Shown here piece after piece: positions 1 through 10,454 of a stretch of DNA of 64,000 nucleotides. The notes beneath the pieces are model-generated. The model worked only from the letters and a program-made list of their open reading frames with translations. It was not told the origin of the DNA and searched no databases. Every line of letters starts with the position of its first letter. The stretch's first letter is position 1. The position numbers and the translations under genes were made by a program. This DNA comes from Scytonema hofmannii PCC 7110 (GTDB lineage Bacteria; Cyanobacteriota; Cyanobacteriia; Cyanobacteriales; Nostocaceae): contig NZ_KQ976354.1 in assembly GCF_000346485.2 (NCBI RefSeq), positions 7,674,283 through 7,738,282 on the forward strand, in the 5' to 3' direction.

Positions 1-318
1 TACAACTCAACTTTATTCTTTCATGCTCACTACCCAGTCTCGTTCCCAGGCTCGGCGTGGGAATACCTACCGCGAGGCTCTGCCTCCAGTAAAGTATAAA
101 ATATTAAGGCAGTCCTGACGAAAAAAATTTTCGCCACCAATCATGAACATCCCTTTTTCCCCACTCCCTACTCCCTACTCCCCACTCCCTTTTTCAAGCT
201 AGCAGCCCAGGAACGAGATGGGAGAAATCCCTTTTCCCTAACCCCTAGCCCCTAACCTCTATACTTAGTTTAAAAACCCCAATCTAAAATCTAAAATCTA
301 AAATCCAAAATCGTAAAG
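1..318. other. Non-coding region upstream of clpB, rich in dispersed repeats
   Basis: No credible gene is visible. Positions 36-90 hold a dispersed element (CGTTCCCAGGCTCGG...GAGGCTCTGCCTCC) with a relative at 19188-19236. Positions 156-192 hold heptamers of the ACTCCCC/ACTCCCT type. Positions 282-314 hold AATCTAAA/ATCCAAA heptamers running almost to the clpB start. A clpB promoter could not be recognised by eye, and there is no CIRCE-type element. Confidence 0.6.
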
Positions 319-2988
319 ATGCAGCCTACAGATCCGAATAAATTTACTGATAAAGCTTGGGAAGCAATTGTCAAATCGCAAGATATTGTCCGCGCCTATC
401 AACAACAACAACTTGATGTTGAACACCTAGTGCTTGCTCTATTGGAAGAACCAACGGGGCTAGCAACACGTATTTTTAGTCGGTGTGAAATTGATCCTTC
501 GCGCTTGCAACAACAACTCGAAGCTTTTACCCAGCGTCAGGCAAAAGTGGGGAAAAATGACCAGCTTTACTTGGGTCGTAGTTTAGACCTGATGTTGGAT
601 AAGGCTGAGGAAGCTAGGGCGAGGATGAAGGATGGCTTTATATCGATTGAACACTTACTCTTGGCTTTTACCGAGGACGATCGCATTGGGCGGCGGGTGC
701 TGAAGAGTTTTAATGTAGATGCTGTTAAGCTAGAGGCTACGATTAGATCGGTGCGCGGCAGTCAAAAGGTGACTGACCAAAATCCGGAGTCTCGTTATGA
801 AGCTTTACAAAAGTTTGGCAGAGACTTGACAGAACAGGCAAAGGCTGGTAAGTTAGACCCGGTTATTGGACGTGATGACGAGATTCGTCGTGTCGTACAA
901 GTTTTGTCGCGCCGGAGCAAGAATAATCCGGTATTGATTGGGGAACCTGGGGTAGGTAAGACTGCGATCGCAGAAGCGTTGGCGCAGAGGATTGTGAATG
1001 GTGATGTTCCGGAATCTTTGAAAAACCGTCAGTTGATGGCTCTGGATATTGGAAGTTTGATAGCTGGGGCGAAGTATCGAGGTGAATTTGAAGACCGTTT
1101 GAAATCGGTGCTTCGAGAAGTCACAGAATCCAACGGGCAAATTGTTCTGTTTATTGATGAACTGCACACTGTTGTGGGTACGGGTTCCAATCAACAGGGG
1201 TCTATGGATGCAGGGAATTTACTCAAACCAATGCTCGCACGGGGAGAACTGCGCTGTATTGGGGCGACAACTTTAGATGAGTACCGGAAATTTATTGAAA
1301 AAGATGCGGCTTTGGAACGGCGCTTTCAACAAGTTTTTGTGGATCAGCCGAGTGTGGAGGATACTATTTCCATTCTGCGGGGATTGAAAGAGCGTTATGA
1401 AGTTCATCATAATGTGAAAATTTCTGACTCAGCACTGGTAGCTGCAGCAACACTGTCAGCAAGGTATATTTCTGACCGATTTTTACCAGACAAGGCGATT
1501 GATTTGGTGGATGAAGCAGCAGCACAGTTGAAAATGGAGATTACTTCCAAGCCAACAGAATTGGAAATCATTGACCGACGGTTGATGCAGTTGGAGATGG
1601 AGAAATTGTCTCTGGCTGGGGAAGAAAAGGCGACAGTTCAAACGAAAGAGCGTTTTGAGCGAATTGAGCAAGAAATTACCAATTTGACGGAAAAACAGCA
1701 AAATTTAAACAATCAATGGCAGGGTGAAAAGCAACTGTTGGAAGCCATTAGCGCTTTGAAGCAAGAAGAAGAAAAGCTACGAGTGCAAATTGAACAAGCA
1801 GAACGTGCGTATGATTTGAATAAAGCGGCACAGTTGAAGTATGGTAAGTTGGAAGGAGTGCAGCGCGATCGCGAAACTAAAGAAACGCAACTCTTAGAAA
1901 TTCAAAGTACGGGAGCGACTTTACTGCGAGAACAGGTAACAGAATCTGACATTGCGGAAATTGTTGCTAAATGGACGGGGATTCCGGTTAATAGTCTGTT
2001 GGAATCGGAACGGAAAAAGTTGTTGCAATTGGAAAATCACCTGCACGAACGGGTTGTTGGGCAGCAGGAAGCTGTATCGGCTGTGGCGGCGGCTATTCGT
2101 CGCGCCCGTGCGGGGATGAAAGACCCCAGCCGTCCTATCGGTTCCTTCTTGTTTATGGGGCCGACAGGTGTGGGGAAAACGGAACTGGCTCGTGCATTGG
2201 CAAAGTTTCTCTTTGATTCGGCTGACGCTTTGGTGCGTTTGGATATGTCTGAGTATATGGAGAAACACTCGGTGTCCCGATTGGTGGGTGCGCCTCCAGG
2301 GTATGTGGGTTATGAGGAAGGGGGTCAGCTTTCGGAAGCAGTGCGTCGCCGTCCTTATTCAGTGGTGCTGCTGGATGAAGTGGAAAAAGCTCACCCCGAT
2401 GTGTTTAATATTTTGTTGCAAGTGTTGGATGATGGGAGAATTACTGACTCTCAGGGAAGGACGGTTGATTTTCGCAACGCTGTAATTGTGATGACCAGTA
2501 ATATCGGTAGCGAACATATACTGGATATATCTGGGGATGACGCGAATTATGAGAAAATGCGGAACCGGGTGATGGATGCTTTGCGTTCTCACTTCCGCCC
2601 GGAGTTTCTCAACCGGGTTGATGATATTATTTTGTTCCACACTCTCAATCGCAGTGAAATGCGGAAAATTGTTCGCATTCAACTCAAACGCGTGGAAAGT
2701 CTCCTCAACGAGCAGAAAATTTCCTTGGAAATATCTGCTGCAGCTTGCGATCGCTTGGTGGAAGTGGGATACGATCCAGTTTACGGTGCAAGACCGATTA
2801 AACGAGCAATTCAACGGGAAGTAGAAAACCCATTGGCGACTAAGTTGTTGGAGAATACGTTTGTTCCCGGTGATACGGTGGTTATTGATGTTGGGGATAA
2901 CGAGCTAATGTTTAGTAAGAAAATGGTGGTGAAGGTACCAGCGACACAGGGTAAGACTTTGTTGATTGAAGCGTCACGCGAGGCTTAG
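319..2988 (+). CDS. clpB: ATP-dependent disaggregase ClpB
   Basis: ClpB is a cytosolic AAA+ hexamer that, with DnaK, pulls polypeptides out of aggregates after heat or other stress. At 889 residues it has the normal family length. In order it shows a Clp N domain (about 1-150), a first AAA+ module with Walker A GEPGVGKT at 208-215, a glutamine/lysine/glutamate-rich coiled-coil middle domain (about 410-530), and a second AAA+ module with Walker A GPTGVGKT at about 614-621 followed by the Clp C-terminal domain. The ATG has no Shine-Dalgarno sequence; ATCCAAA-type heptamers lie directly upstream of it. The stop codon lies in the motif GCTTAGTTGCTGCT, which is also found in every spacer of the following array, so the array begins exactly at the clpB stop. 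Cyanobacteria often carry more than one clpB, and which paralogue this is cannot be told here. Confidence 0.97.
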   Translation: MQPTDPNKFTDKAWEAIVKSQDIVRAYQQQQLDVEHLVLALLEEPTGLATRIFSRCEIDPSRLQQQLEAFTQRQAKVGKNDQLYLGRSLDLMLDKAEEARARMKDGFISIEHLLLAFTEDDRIGRRVLKSFNVDAVKLEATIRSVRGSQKVTDQNPESRYEALQKFGRDLTEQAKAGKLDPVIGRDDEIRRVVQVLSRRSKNNPVLIGEPGVGKTAIAEALAQRIVNGDVPESLKNRQLMALDIGSLIAGAKYRGEFEDRLKSVLREVTESNGQIVLFIDELHTVVGTGSNQQGSMDAGNLLKPMLARGELRCIGATTLDEYRKFIEKDAALERRFQQVFVDQPSVEDTISILRGLKERYEVHHNVKISDSALVAAATLSARYISDRFLPDKAIDLVDEAAAQLKMEITSKPTELEIIDRRLMQLEMEKLSLAGEEKATVQTKERFERIEQEITNLTEKQQNLNNQWQGEKQLLEAISALKQEEEKLRVQIEQAERAYDLNKAAQLKYGKLEGVQRDRETKETQLLEIQSTGATLLREQVTESDIAEIVAKWTGIPVNSLLESERKKLLQLENHLHERVVGQQEAVSAVAAAIRRARAGMKDPSRPIGSFLFMGPTGVGKTELARALAKFLFDSADALVRLDMSEYMEKHSVSRLVGAPPGYVGYEEGGQLSEAVRRRPYSVVLLDEVEKAHPDVFNILLQVLDDGRITDSQGRTVDFRNAVIVMTSNIGSEHILDISGDDANYEKMRNRVMDALRSHFRPEFLNRVDDIILFHTLNRSEMRKIVRIQLKRVESLLNEQKISLEISAAACDRLVEVGYDPVYGARPIKRAIQREVENPLATKLLENTFVPGDTVVIDVGDNELMFSKKMVVKVPATQGKTLLIEASREA

Positions 2989-3010
2989 TTGCTGCTTAAA
3001 CAGTTCTAAA

Positions 3011-3072
3011 AAACCGGGTATGAGGAGAAATCGAGAGCGACAAGTTGCACGCTTTGTACTCTCACCCGGTTT
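3011..3072 (+). terminator. Hairpin terminator after clpB (first copy of the array spacer hairpin)
   Basis: AAACCGGGT at 3011-3019 pairs with ACCCGGTTT at 3064-3072, and a GAGAG...CTCTC-like inner stem extends it. On the plus strand it would end clpB transcription. On the minus strand, where the stem is followed by six T residues, it would end transcription of array copy 1. Confidence 0.6.
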
Positions 3073-3111
3073 TAAATAAAGCTACAAAATCAGTAGGACT
3101 GATAACTGCTT

Positions 3112-3143
3112 ACTGGTCACTGGTCACTGGTTACTGGTCACTG
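3112..3143. repeat. ACTGGTC heptamer array at the 3' end of array copy 1
   Basis: Tandem heptamers ACTGGTC/ACTGGTT supply the last codon and the stop codon (CAG TGA on the minus strand) of copy 1. The same arrangement recurs at the 3' end of every copy. Confidence 0.85.
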
Positions 3144-3407
3144 ATTATTGCCAAAGCGAGCAATTAACTCCGGGCGTGATAACTGCACGAGTAATGGCAT
3201 AAATTCTTCTGGTGATAAAGTTAATATTGATTCAATCATTGTGGAAAGTTCCGCATCCAGAGAACCAAAACGAACTCTTAACAAGTTTTCTACAACCTGT
3301 CTTCTTTCTTCAATCTGTCCCTCAATTCGTCCTTCAAGTCGTCCTTCAAGCTGTCCTTCCTGTTTGGCAAGTTCACGCTCTTGCTGGTAAAGTGGTGCTA
3401 ATCTCAT
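3138..3407 (-). other. Predicted intragenic small protein (RpnS-like) of array copy 1
   Basis: The internal ATG (3407-3405) lies six bases after GGGAG (3418-3414) and is in frame with the host gene. It would yield 89 residues covering MRLAPLYQQ, the tetrapeptide repeats and the DUF4351-like tail. Equivalent predicted products in the other copies are 4558-4803 (81 residues), 5998-6303 (101), 7487-7792 (101), 8971-9276 (101), 10455-10676 (73) and 11903-12184 (93). In E. coli Rpn proteins a separately translated C-terminal product blocks the full-length toxin; that role here is inference. Confidence 0.5.
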
Positions 3408-4064
3408 AATCAACTCCCGATCTTCTGGTTCTGAAATGGTTTGGGAAGCTAAATTCTGCCTCAGAGTGTATAACAATTCTAACGTTGCTTGACGAAACGG
3501 ATGGGTGATGGGCAATGCCTCTAGTTCATCAATGGCGCGGCTTTGCACTCTCCCTCTTCCCAACATTCTTAACCACAGTGTTTCTGGGGTAGGTGGGAGT
3601 TGATGAATCGCAATGATTGCCATTCGATAAGTGTCAGGGGTGAAGTACACTCCACTAGTCCAATCTTCGGCTTGAGTTGCGCCAAATCCTGAGAGTAACT
3701 TGCGTGAAGCTGTCGGTGTTAGTATCCAAAGTTTGGGAAGGGCTGAGTTTTGTCGAGTCGAGGTGTTGTTTCTCTTCGCTTCGCGTCGCAATTCTCCTCT
3801 AATTTGTAAAAGTTTGAGCAAACAATCACAAATGTCTTCCACAGGTGCTGCATTGCGAAACGGTTCTAAAATCGCTGGGATGGCGGCGATTCTACCTAAC
3901 AATCCTAAAGTTTCTAATTGTGCTGTTGTCGGTGTTGGTGCAAAGAGAAGATCGATTTCTCTAATTTCTGAGGAGACTTTTTTTGAAGATTTGACTTCTC
4001 CATAGGGTTGAAGCAGTTTTTCAAGGTAATCTTTGGCAAATTGGTCATGAAGAAATCGAGTCAT
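3138..4064 (-). CDS. Rpn-like putative PD-(D/E)XK nuclease, DUF4351 family, array copy 1
   Basis: This is a 308-residue member of a family abundant in cyanobacteria, usually named DUF4351-containing protein or, misleadingly, flagellar assembly protein H. The N-terminal region (about 1-130) has conserved acidic positions (EIREIDLLF near 33-41; EPFRN near 67-71) compatible with a PD-(D/E)XK/Rpn fold, which is inferred. The last 55 residues form a DUF4351-type helical domain. Between them lie four EG(R/Q)(L/I) tetrapeptides followed by EERR. An in-frame internal ATG at 3407 is preceded by GGGAG with a 6-nt gap, so an 89-residue C-terminal product is predicted. The main ATG has no clear Shine-Dalgarno sequence. 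A serine replaces the leucine found in the other copies in the SRKLL-GFG segment. Confidence 0.85.
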   Translation of the reverse strand: MTRFLHDQFAKDYLEKLLQPYGEVKSSKKVSSEIREIDLLFAPTPTTAQLETLGLLGRIAAIPAILEPFRNAAPVEDICDCLLKLLQIRGELRREAKRNNTSTRQNSALPKLWILTPTASRKLLSGFGATQAEDWTSGVYFTPDTYRMAIIAIHQLPPTPETLWLRMLGRGRVQSRAIDELEALPITHPFRQATLELLYTLRQNLASQTISEPEDRELIMRLAPLYQQERELAKQEGQLEGRLEGRIEGQIEERRQVVENLLRVRFGSLDAELSTMIESILTLSPEEFMPLLVQLSRPELIARFGNNQ

Positions 4065-4557
4065 ATTTTGAGATAGTGAGAATTTTTTCTGTGAGTGTTG
4101 GTACAGTCATTTCACGCTAGGGAGTTTCTGTTCATAAGTTCTCAGTACCTGGAAACGATTGTCTGAATACTCTAGGAAGTTATTCGCCAGATTCTATCTA
4201 ATTTTGTAGACACTATTTCTCACAGAATTGATGAGAATTTTAAATAGTTGATTTTGAAGAAAAATCTCGCAATTATGAATGAGATATTTCTTTGAGCGAG
4301 AAATTTGTTCATTATCTCTGTTGCTGAGAAAACTGTAGAAAACATCTCAAGGACAAGTACACAACTATCAAGATGAGCAAGAACAAAATATTGGCTCTGT
4401 TTACTAACAGCTTAGTTGCTGCTCAAACAGTTCTAAAAAACCGGGTATGAGAAGAAATCGCGAGCGACACGTTGCACGCTTTCCACTCTCACCCGGTTTT
4501 AAATACAACGACAGAACCAGTAGAACTGGTCACTGGTTACTGGTCACTGGTCACTGG
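4065..4557. repeat. Array spacer 1 (between copies 1 and 2)
   Basis: The spacer holds, from left to right, the leader of copy 1, a plus-strand reading frame of 25 codons at 4374-4451 (begins MSKNKILAL, ends LKNRV then TGA), a hairpin (AAACCGGGT 4438-4446 with ACCCGGTTT 4491-4499), and ACTGGTC heptamers at 4529-4563. On the minus strand the hairpin ends in a T-run and lies about 60 bp after the stop of copy 2, so it probably terminates that gene. Confidence 0.8.
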
Positions 4558-5460
4558 TCACTGATTATTGCCAAAGCGAGCAATTAACTCTGGGCGTGAT
4601 AACTGCAAGAGTAATGGCATAAATTCTTCTGGTGATAAAGTTAATATTGATTCAATAATTGTCGAAAGTTCCGCATCCAGAGAACCAAAACGAACTCTTA
4701 ACAAGTTTTCTACAACCTGTCTTCTTTCTTCAATCTGTCCTTCAAGCTGTCCTTCCTGTTTGGCAAGTTCGCGCTCTTGCTGGTAAAGTGGTGCTAGTCT
4801 CATAATCAACTCCCGGTCTTCTGGTTCTGAAATGGTTTGGGAAGCTAAATTCTGCCTCAGAGTGTATAACAATTCTAACGTTGCTTGACGAAACGGATGG
4901 GTGATAGGCAATGCCTCTAGTTCATCAATGGCGCGGCTTTGCACTCTCCCTCTTCCCAACATTCTTAACCACAGTGTTTCTGGGGTAGGTGGGAGTTGAT
5001 GAATCGCAATGATTGCCATTCGATAAGTATCAGGGGTGAAGTACACTCCACTAGTCCAATCTTCGGCTTGAGTTGCGCCAAATCCTAAGAGTAACTTGCG
5101 TGAAGCTGTCGGTGTTAGTATCCAAAGTTTGGGCAGGGCTGAGTCTTGTCGAGCCGAGGTGTTGTTTCTCTTCGCTTCGCGTCGCAATTCTCCCCTAATT
5201 TGTAAAAGTTTGAGCAAACAATCACAAATGTCTTCCACAGGTGCCGCATTGCGAAACGGTTCTAAAATCGCTGGGATGGCGGCGATTCTACCTAACAATC
5301 CTAAAGTTTCTAATTGGGCTGTTGTCGGTGTTGGTGCAAACAAAAGATCGATTTCTCTGATTTCTGAGGAGACTTTTTTTGAAGATTGGACTTCTCCATA
5401 GGGTTGAAGCAGTTTTTCAAGATAATCTTTGGCAAATTGGTCATGAAGAAATCGAGTCAT
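4558..5460 (-). CDS. Rpn-like putative nuclease, DUF4351 family, array copy 2
   Basis: This 300-residue copy is nearly identical to its neighbours in the first 230 residues. It carries only two EG-type tetrapeptides before EERR, so it is eight residues shorter than copy 1. It has GEVQSSKK where most copies have GEVKSSKK, and TSARQDS in the variable loop near residue 100. The internal GGGAG-ATG start at 4803 would give an 81-residue C-terminal product. The last codon and the stop lie in heptamer sequence. Family assignment and nuclease fold are inferred as for copy 1. Confidence 0.85.
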   Translation of the reverse strand: MTRFLHDQFAKDYLEKLLQPYGEVQSSKKVSSEIREIDLLFAPTPTTAQLETLGLLGRIAAIPAILEPFRNAAPVEDICDCLLKLLQIRGELRREAKRNNTSARQDSALPKLWILTPTASRKLLLGFGATQAEDWTSGVYFTPDTYRMAIIAIHQLPPTPETLWLRMLGRGRVQSRAIDELEALPITHPFRQATLELLYTLRQNLASQTISEPEDRELIMRLAPLYQQERELAKQEGQLEGQIEERRQVVENLLRVRFGSLDAELSTIIESILTLSPEEFMPLLLQLSRPELIARFGNNQ

Positions 5461-5997
5461 GTTTTGAGATAGTGAGAGTTTTTTCTGTGAGTGTTAGTAC
5501 AGTCATTTCACGCTAGTGAGTTTCTGTTCATGAGTTCTCAGTACCTGGAAACGATTGTCTGAATACTCTAGGAAGTTATTCGCCAGATTCTATCTGATTT
5601 TGAAGACATTATTTCTCACAGAATTGATGAGAATTTTAAATAGTTGATTTTGAAGAAAAATCTCGCAATTATGAATGAGATATTTCTCTCATCAAGAAAC
5701 CTGTTCATTATCTCTTTAGCTGAGAAAACTGTAGAAAACGTCTCCAGGAAAAGCGCACAACTATCAAAATGAGCAAGAACAGAATATTGGCTGTGTTTAC
5801 TAACAGCTTAGTTGCTGCTCAAACAATTCTAAAAAACCGGGTTAGAAGAGAACTTGAGAGCGACAAGTTGCACGCTTTCCACTCTCACCCGGTTTTAAAT
5901 ACAACGACAGAACCAGTAGAACTGATCGCTGGTCACTGGTTACTGGTCACTGAATCACTGGTCACTGGTCACTGAATCACTGGTTACTGGTCACTGG
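5461..5997. repeat. Array spacer 2 (between copies 2 and 3)
   Basis: Same layout as spacer 1: short plus-strand frame from 5769, hairpin 5834-5842 with 5887-5895, and a longer heptamer tract at 5928-6003 that includes two TGAATCA interruptions. The short frame has no TGA after the 25th codon and reads on through the hairpin to 68 codons. The central segment is of the CTCATCAAGAAAC subtype, shared with the spacer at 9934-10454. Confidence 0.8.
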
Positions 5998-6960
5998 TCA
6001 CTGATTATTGCCAAAGCGAGCAATTAACTCCGGGCGTGATAACTGCAAAAGTAATGGCATAAATTCTTCTGGTGATAAAGTTAATATTGATTCAATCATT
6101 GTCGAAAGTTCCGCATCCAGAGAACCAAAACGAACTCTTAACAAGTTTTCTACAACCTGTCTTCTTTCTTCAATCTGTCCTTCAAGTCGTCCTTCAAGTC
6201 GTCCTTCAATCTGTCCTTCAAGTCGTCCTTCAAGTCGTCCTTCAATCTGTCCTTCCTGTTTGGCAAGTTCACGCTCTTGCTGGTAAAGTGGTGCTAATCT
6301 CATAATCAACTCCCGGTCTTCTGGTTCTGAAATGGTTTGGGAAGCTAAATTCTGCCTCAGAGTGTATAACAATTCTAACGTTGCTTGACGAAACGGATGG
6401 GTGATGGGCAATGCCTCTAGTTCATCAATGGCGCGGCTTTGCACTCTCCCTCTTCCCAACATTCTTAACCACAGTGTTTCTGGGGTAGGTGGGAGTTGAT
6501 GAATCGCAATGATTGCCATTCGATAAGTGTCAGGGGTGAAGTACACTCCACTAGTCCAATCTTCGGCTTGAGTTGCGCCAAATCCTAAGAGTAACTTGCG
6601 TGAAGCTGTCGGTGTCAGTATCCAAAGTTTGGGAAGGGCTGAGTTTTGTCGAGTCGAGGTGTTGTTTCTCTTCGCTTCGCGTCGCAATTCTCCCCTAATT
6701 TGTAAAAGTTTGAGCAAACAATCACAAATGTCTTCCACAGGTGCGGCATTGCGAAACGGTTCTAAAATCGCTGGGATGGCGGCGATTCTACCTAACAATC
6801 CTAAAGTTTCTAATTGGGCTGTTGTCGGTGTTGGTGCAAAGAGAAGATCGATTTCTCTGATTTCTGAGGAGACTTTTTTTGAAGATTTGACTTCTCCATA
6901 GGGTTGAAGCAGTTTTTCAAGGTAATCTTTGGCAAATTGGTCATGAAGAAATCGAGTCAT
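5998..6960 (-). CDS. Rpn-like putative nuclease, DUF4351 family, array copy 3
   Basis: This 320-residue copy has the longest repeat class: seven EG-type tetrapeptides in the order EGQI, EGRL, EGRL, EGQI, EGRL, EGRL, EGQI before EERR. The block is therefore itself a duplication of a 12-residue unit. The N-terminal domain matches the other copies (TSTRQNS variant). The internal GGGAG-ATG at 6303 predicts a 101-residue C-terminal product. Copies 3, 4 and 5 are almost the same sequence, which points to very recent duplication or gene conversion. Confidence 0.85.
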   Translation of the reverse strand: MTRFLHDQFAKDYLEKLLQPYGEVKSSKKVSSEIREIDLLFAPTPTTAQLETLGLLGRIAAIPAILEPFRNAAPVEDICDCLLKLLQIRGELRREAKRNNTSTRQNSALPKLWILTPTASRKLLLGFGATQAEDWTSGVYFTPDTYRMAIIAIHQLPPTPETLWLRMLGRGRVQSRAIDELEALPITHPFRQATLELLYTLRQNLASQTISEPEDRELIMRLAPLYQQERELAKQEGQIEGRLEGRLEGQIEGRLEGRLEGQIEERRQVVENLLRVRFGSLDAELSTMIESILTLSPEEFMPLLLQLSRPELIARFGNNQ

Positions 6961-7486
6961 GTTTTGAGATAGTGAGAGTTTTTTCTGTGAGTGTTGGTAC
7001 AGTCATTTCACGCTAGTGAGTTTCTGTTCATGAGTTCAGATTGTTAGTAGCAGGTTACAATTAGCCGTTGTCCTGACCTGGAAACGACTGTCTGAATACT
7101 CTAAGAAGTTATTCGCCAGATTCTCTCTAATTTTGTAGACACTATTTCTCAGAGAATTGATGAGAATTTTAAATAGTTGATTTTGAAGAAAAATCTCACA
7201 ATTATGAATGAGATATTTCTCCGAGCGAGAAATCTGTTCATTATCTCTTTTGCTGAGAAAACTGTAGAAAACATCTCAAGGACAAGTACATAACTATCAA
7301 AATGAGAAAGAACAAAATATTGGCTCTGTTTACTAACAGCTTAGTTGCTGCTCAAACAGTTCTAAAAAACCGGGTTAGAAGAGAAATCGCGAGCAACAAG
7401 TTGCACGCTTTCCACTCTCACCCGGTTTTAAATACAACGACAGAACCAGTAGAACCGATCGCTGGTCACTGGTTACTGGTCACTGG
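6961..7486. repeat. Array spacer 3 (between copies 3 and 4), subtype with extra block
   Basis: Compared with most spacers it has an extra block at 7038-7078 (beginning AGATTGTTAGTAGCAGG) in place of TCTCAGTA before CCTGGAAACGA. The same block recurs only in the spacer at 11334-11902. Short plus-strand frame from 7302; hairpin 7367-7375 with 7430-7438; heptamers 7462-7492. Confidence 0.8.
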
Positions 7487-8449
7487 TCACTGATTATTGC
7501 CAAAGCGAGCAATTAACTCCGGGCGTGATAACTGCACGAGTAATGGCATAAATTCTTCTGGTGATAAAGTTAATATTGATTCAATAATTGTCGAAAGTTC
7601 CGCATCCAGAGAACCAAAACGAACTCTTAACAAGTTTTCTACAACCTGTCTTCTTTCTTCAATCTGTCCTTCAAGTCGTCCTTCAAGTCGTCCTTCAATC
7701 TGTCCTTCAAGTCGTCCTTCAAGTCGTCCTTCAATCTGTCCTTCCTGTTTGGCAAGTTCACGCTCTTGCTGGTAAAGTGGTGCTAATCTCATAATCAACT
7801 CCCGGTCTTCTGGTTCTGAAATGGTTTGGGAAGCTAAATTCTGCCTCAGAGTGTATAACAATTCTAACGTTGCTTGACGAAACGGATGGGTGATGGGCAA
7901 TGCCTCTAGTTCATCAATGGCGCGGCTTTGCACTCTCCCTCTTCCCAACATTCTTAACCACAGTGTTTCTGGGGTAGGTGGGAGTTGATGAATCGCAATG
8001 ATTGCCATTCGATAAGTGTCAGGGGTGAAGTACACTCCACTAGTCCAATCTTCGGCTTGAGTTGCGCCAAATCCTAAGAGTAACTTGCGTGAAGCTGTCG
8101 GTGTCAGTATCCAAAGTTTGGGCAGGGCTGAGTTTTGTCGAGCCGAGGTGTTGTTTCTCTTCGCTTCGCGTCGCAATTCTCCCCTGATTTGTAAAAGTTT
8201 GAGCAAACAATCACAAATGTCTTCCACAGGTGCCGCATTGCGAAACGGTTCTAAAATCGCTGGGATGGCGGCGATTCTACCTAACAATCCTAAAGTTTCT
8301 AATTGGGCTGTTGTCGGTGTTGGTGCAAAGAGAAGATCGATTTCTCTGATTTCTGAGGAGACTTTTTTTGAAGATTTGACTTCTCCATAGGGTTGAAGCA
8401 GTTTTTCAAGGTAATCTTTGGCAAATTGGTCATGAAGAAATCGAGTCAT
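7487..8449 (-). CDS. Rpn-like putative nuclease, DUF4351 family, array copy 4
   Basis: This 320-residue copy has seven tetrapeptide units like copies 3 and 5. It has the TSARQNS variant near residue 100 and LVQLSRPEL near the C-terminus, where copy 5 has LLQLSRPEL. The internal GGGAG-ATG at 7792 predicts a 101-residue C-terminal product. The stop codon is contributed by the ACTGGTC heptamers. It has its own leader and its own downstream hairpin, so it is probably a monocistronic unit. Confidence 0.85.
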   Translation of the reverse strand: MTRFLHDQFAKDYLEKLLQPYGEVKSSKKVSSEIREIDLLFAPTPTTAQLETLGLLGRIAAIPAILEPFRNAAPVEDICDCLLKLLQIRGELRREAKRNNTSARQNSALPKLWILTPTASRKLLLGFGATQAEDWTSGVYFTPDTYRMAIIAIHQLPPTPETLWLRMLGRGRVQSRAIDELEALPITHPFRQATLELLYTLRQNLASQTISEPEDRELIMRLAPLYQQERELAKQEGQIEGRLEGRLEGQIEGRLEGRLEGQIEERRQVVENLLRVRFGSLDAELSTIIESILTLSPEEFMPLLVQLSRPELIARFGNNQ

Positions 8450-8970
8450 GTTTTGAGATAGTGAGAGTTTTTTCTGTGAGTGTTGGTACAGTCATTTCAC
8501 GCTAGTGAGTTTCTGTTCATGAGTTCTCAGTACCTGGAAACGATTGTCTGAATACTCTAGGAAGTTATTCGCCAGATTCTCTCTAATTTTGTAGACACTA
8601 TTTCTCACAGAATTGATGAGAATTTTAAATAGTTGATTTTGAAGAAAAATCTCACAATTATGAATGAGATATTTCTCCGAGCGAGAAATCTGTTCATTAT
8701 CTCTTTTGCTGAGAAAACTGTAGAAAACATCTCAAGGACAAGTACATAACTATCAAAATGAGAAAGAACAAAATATTGGCTCTGTTTACTAACAGCTTAG
8801 TTGCTGCTCAAACAGTTCTAAAAAACTGGGTTAGAAGAGAAATCGCGAGCAACAAGTTGCACGCTTTCCACTCTCACCCGGTTTTAAATACAACGACAGA
8901 ACCAGTAGAACCGATCGCTGGTCACTGGTTACTGGTCACTGGTTACTGGTCACTGGTTACTGGTCACTGG
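8450..8970. repeat. Array spacer 4 (between copies 4 and 5)
   Basis: Short plus-strand frame from 8758, hairpin 8823-8831 with 8875-8883, heptamers 8916-8976. In this copy the left hairpin arm reads AAACTGGGT, so one C-G pair is replaced by a U-G pair; the stem is weakened but kept. Confidence 0.8.
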
Positions 8971-9933
8971 TCACTGATTATTGCCAAAGCGAGCAATTAA
9001 CTCTGGGCGTGATAACTGCAAGAGTAATGGCATAAATTCTTCTGGTGATAAAGTTAATATTGATTCAATAATTGTCGAAAGTTCCGCATCCAGAGAACCA
9101 AAACGAACTCTTAACAAGTTTTCTACAACCTGTCTTCTTTCTTCAATCTGTCCTTCAAGTCGTCCTTCAAGTCGTCCTTCAATCTGTCCTTCAAGTCGTC
9201 CTTCAAGTCGTCCTTCAATCTGTCCTTCCTGTTTGGCAAGTTCACGCTCTTGCTGGTAAAGTGGTGCTAATCTCATAATCAACTCCCGGTCTTCTGGTTC
9301 TGAAATGGTTTGGGAAGCTAAATTCTGCCTCAGAGTGTATAACAATTCTAACGTTGCTTGACGAAACGGATGGGTGATGGGCAATGCCTCTAGTTCATCA
9401 ATGGCGCGGCTTTGCACTCTCCCTCTTCCCAACATTCTTAACCACAGTGTTTCTGGGGTAGGTGGGAGTTGATGAATCGCAATGATTGCCATTCGATAAG
9501 TGTCAGGGGTGAAGTACACTCCACTAGTCCAATCTTCGGCTTGAGTTGCGCCAAATCCTAAGAGTAACTTGCGTGAAGCTGTCGGTGTCAGTATCCAAAG
9601 TTTGGGCAGGGCTGAGTTTTGTCGAGCCGAGGTGTTGTTTCTCTTCGCTTCGCGTCGCAATTCTCCCCTGATTTGTAAAAGTTTGAGCAAACAATCACAA
9701 ATGTCTTCCACAGGTGCCGCATTGCGAAACGGTTCTAAAATCGCTGGGATGGCGGCGATTCTACCTAACAATCCTAAAGTTTCTAATTGGGCTGTTGTCG
9801 GTGTTGGTGCAAAGAGAAGATCGATTTCTCTGATTTCTGAGGAGACTTTTTTTGAAGATTTGACTTCTCCATAGGGTTGAAGCAGTTTTTCAAGGTAATC
9901 TTTGGCAAATTGGTCATGAAGAAATCGAGTCAT
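8971..9933 (-). CDS. Rpn-like putative nuclease, DUF4351 family, array copy 5
   Basis: This 320-residue copy is essentially copy 4 with LLQ instead of LVQ near the C-terminus, and it has the same seven tetrapeptides. The internal GGGAG-ATG at 9276 predicts a 101-residue product. The unit offsets on both sides are 1484 bp, the most regular part of the array. Substrate, toxicity and expression are unknown; Rpn/DUF4351 relationship is inferred. Confidence 0.85.
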   Translation of the reverse strand: MTRFLHDQFAKDYLEKLLQPYGEVKSSKKVSSEIREIDLLFAPTPTTAQLETLGLLGRIAAIPAILEPFRNAAPVEDICDCLLKLLQIRGELRREAKRNNTSARQNSALPKLWILTPTASRKLLLGFGATQAEDWTSGVYFTPDTYRMAIIAIHQLPPTPETLWLRMLGRGRVQSRAIDELEALPITHPFRQATLELLYTLRQNLASQTISEPEDRELIMRLAPLYQQERELAKQEGQIEGRLEGRLEGQIEGRLEGRLEGQIEERRQVVENLLRVRFGSLDAELSTIIESILTLSPEEFMPLLLQLSRPELIARFGNNQ

Positions 9934-10454
9934 GTTTTGAGATAGTGAGAGTTTTTTCTGTGAGTGTTGGTACAGTCATTTCACGCTAGTGAGTTTCTGT
10001 TCATGAGTTCTCAGTACCTGGAAACGATTGTCTGAATACTCTAGGAAGTTATTCGCCAGATTCTATCTGATTTTGAAGACATTATTTCTCACAGAATTGA
10101 TGAGAATTTTAAATAGTTGATTTTGAAGAAAAATCTCGCAATTATGAATGAGATATTTCTCTCATCAAGAAACCTGTTCATTATCTCTTTAGCTGAGAAA
10201 ACTGTAGAAAACGTCTCCAGGAAAAGCGCACAACTATCAAAATGAGCAAGAACAAAATATTGGCTGTGTTTACTAACAGCTTAGTTGCTGCTCAAACAGT
10301 TCTAAAAAACCGGGTTAGAAGAGAACTTGAGAGCGACAAGTTGCACGCTTTCCACTCTCACCCGGTTTTAAATACAACGACAGAACCAGTAGAACCGATC
10401 GCTGGTCACTGGTTACTGGTCACTGGTTACTGGTCACTGGTTACTGGTCACTGG
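9934..10454. repeat. Array spacer 5 (between copies 5 and 6)
   Basis: Short plus-strand frame from 10242, hairpin 10307-10315 with 10370-10378, heptamers 10400-10460. The middle part is the CTCATCAAGAAAC subtype seen in spacer 2, although the genes on either side match other copies, so gene and spacer histories are mixed. Confidence 0.8.

Noticed and set aside
3138-4064. Flagellar assembly protein H
   Set aside because: This old label derives from weak similarity of the charged repeat region to FliH; no flagellar genes exist here and the N-terminal domain is nuclease-like.
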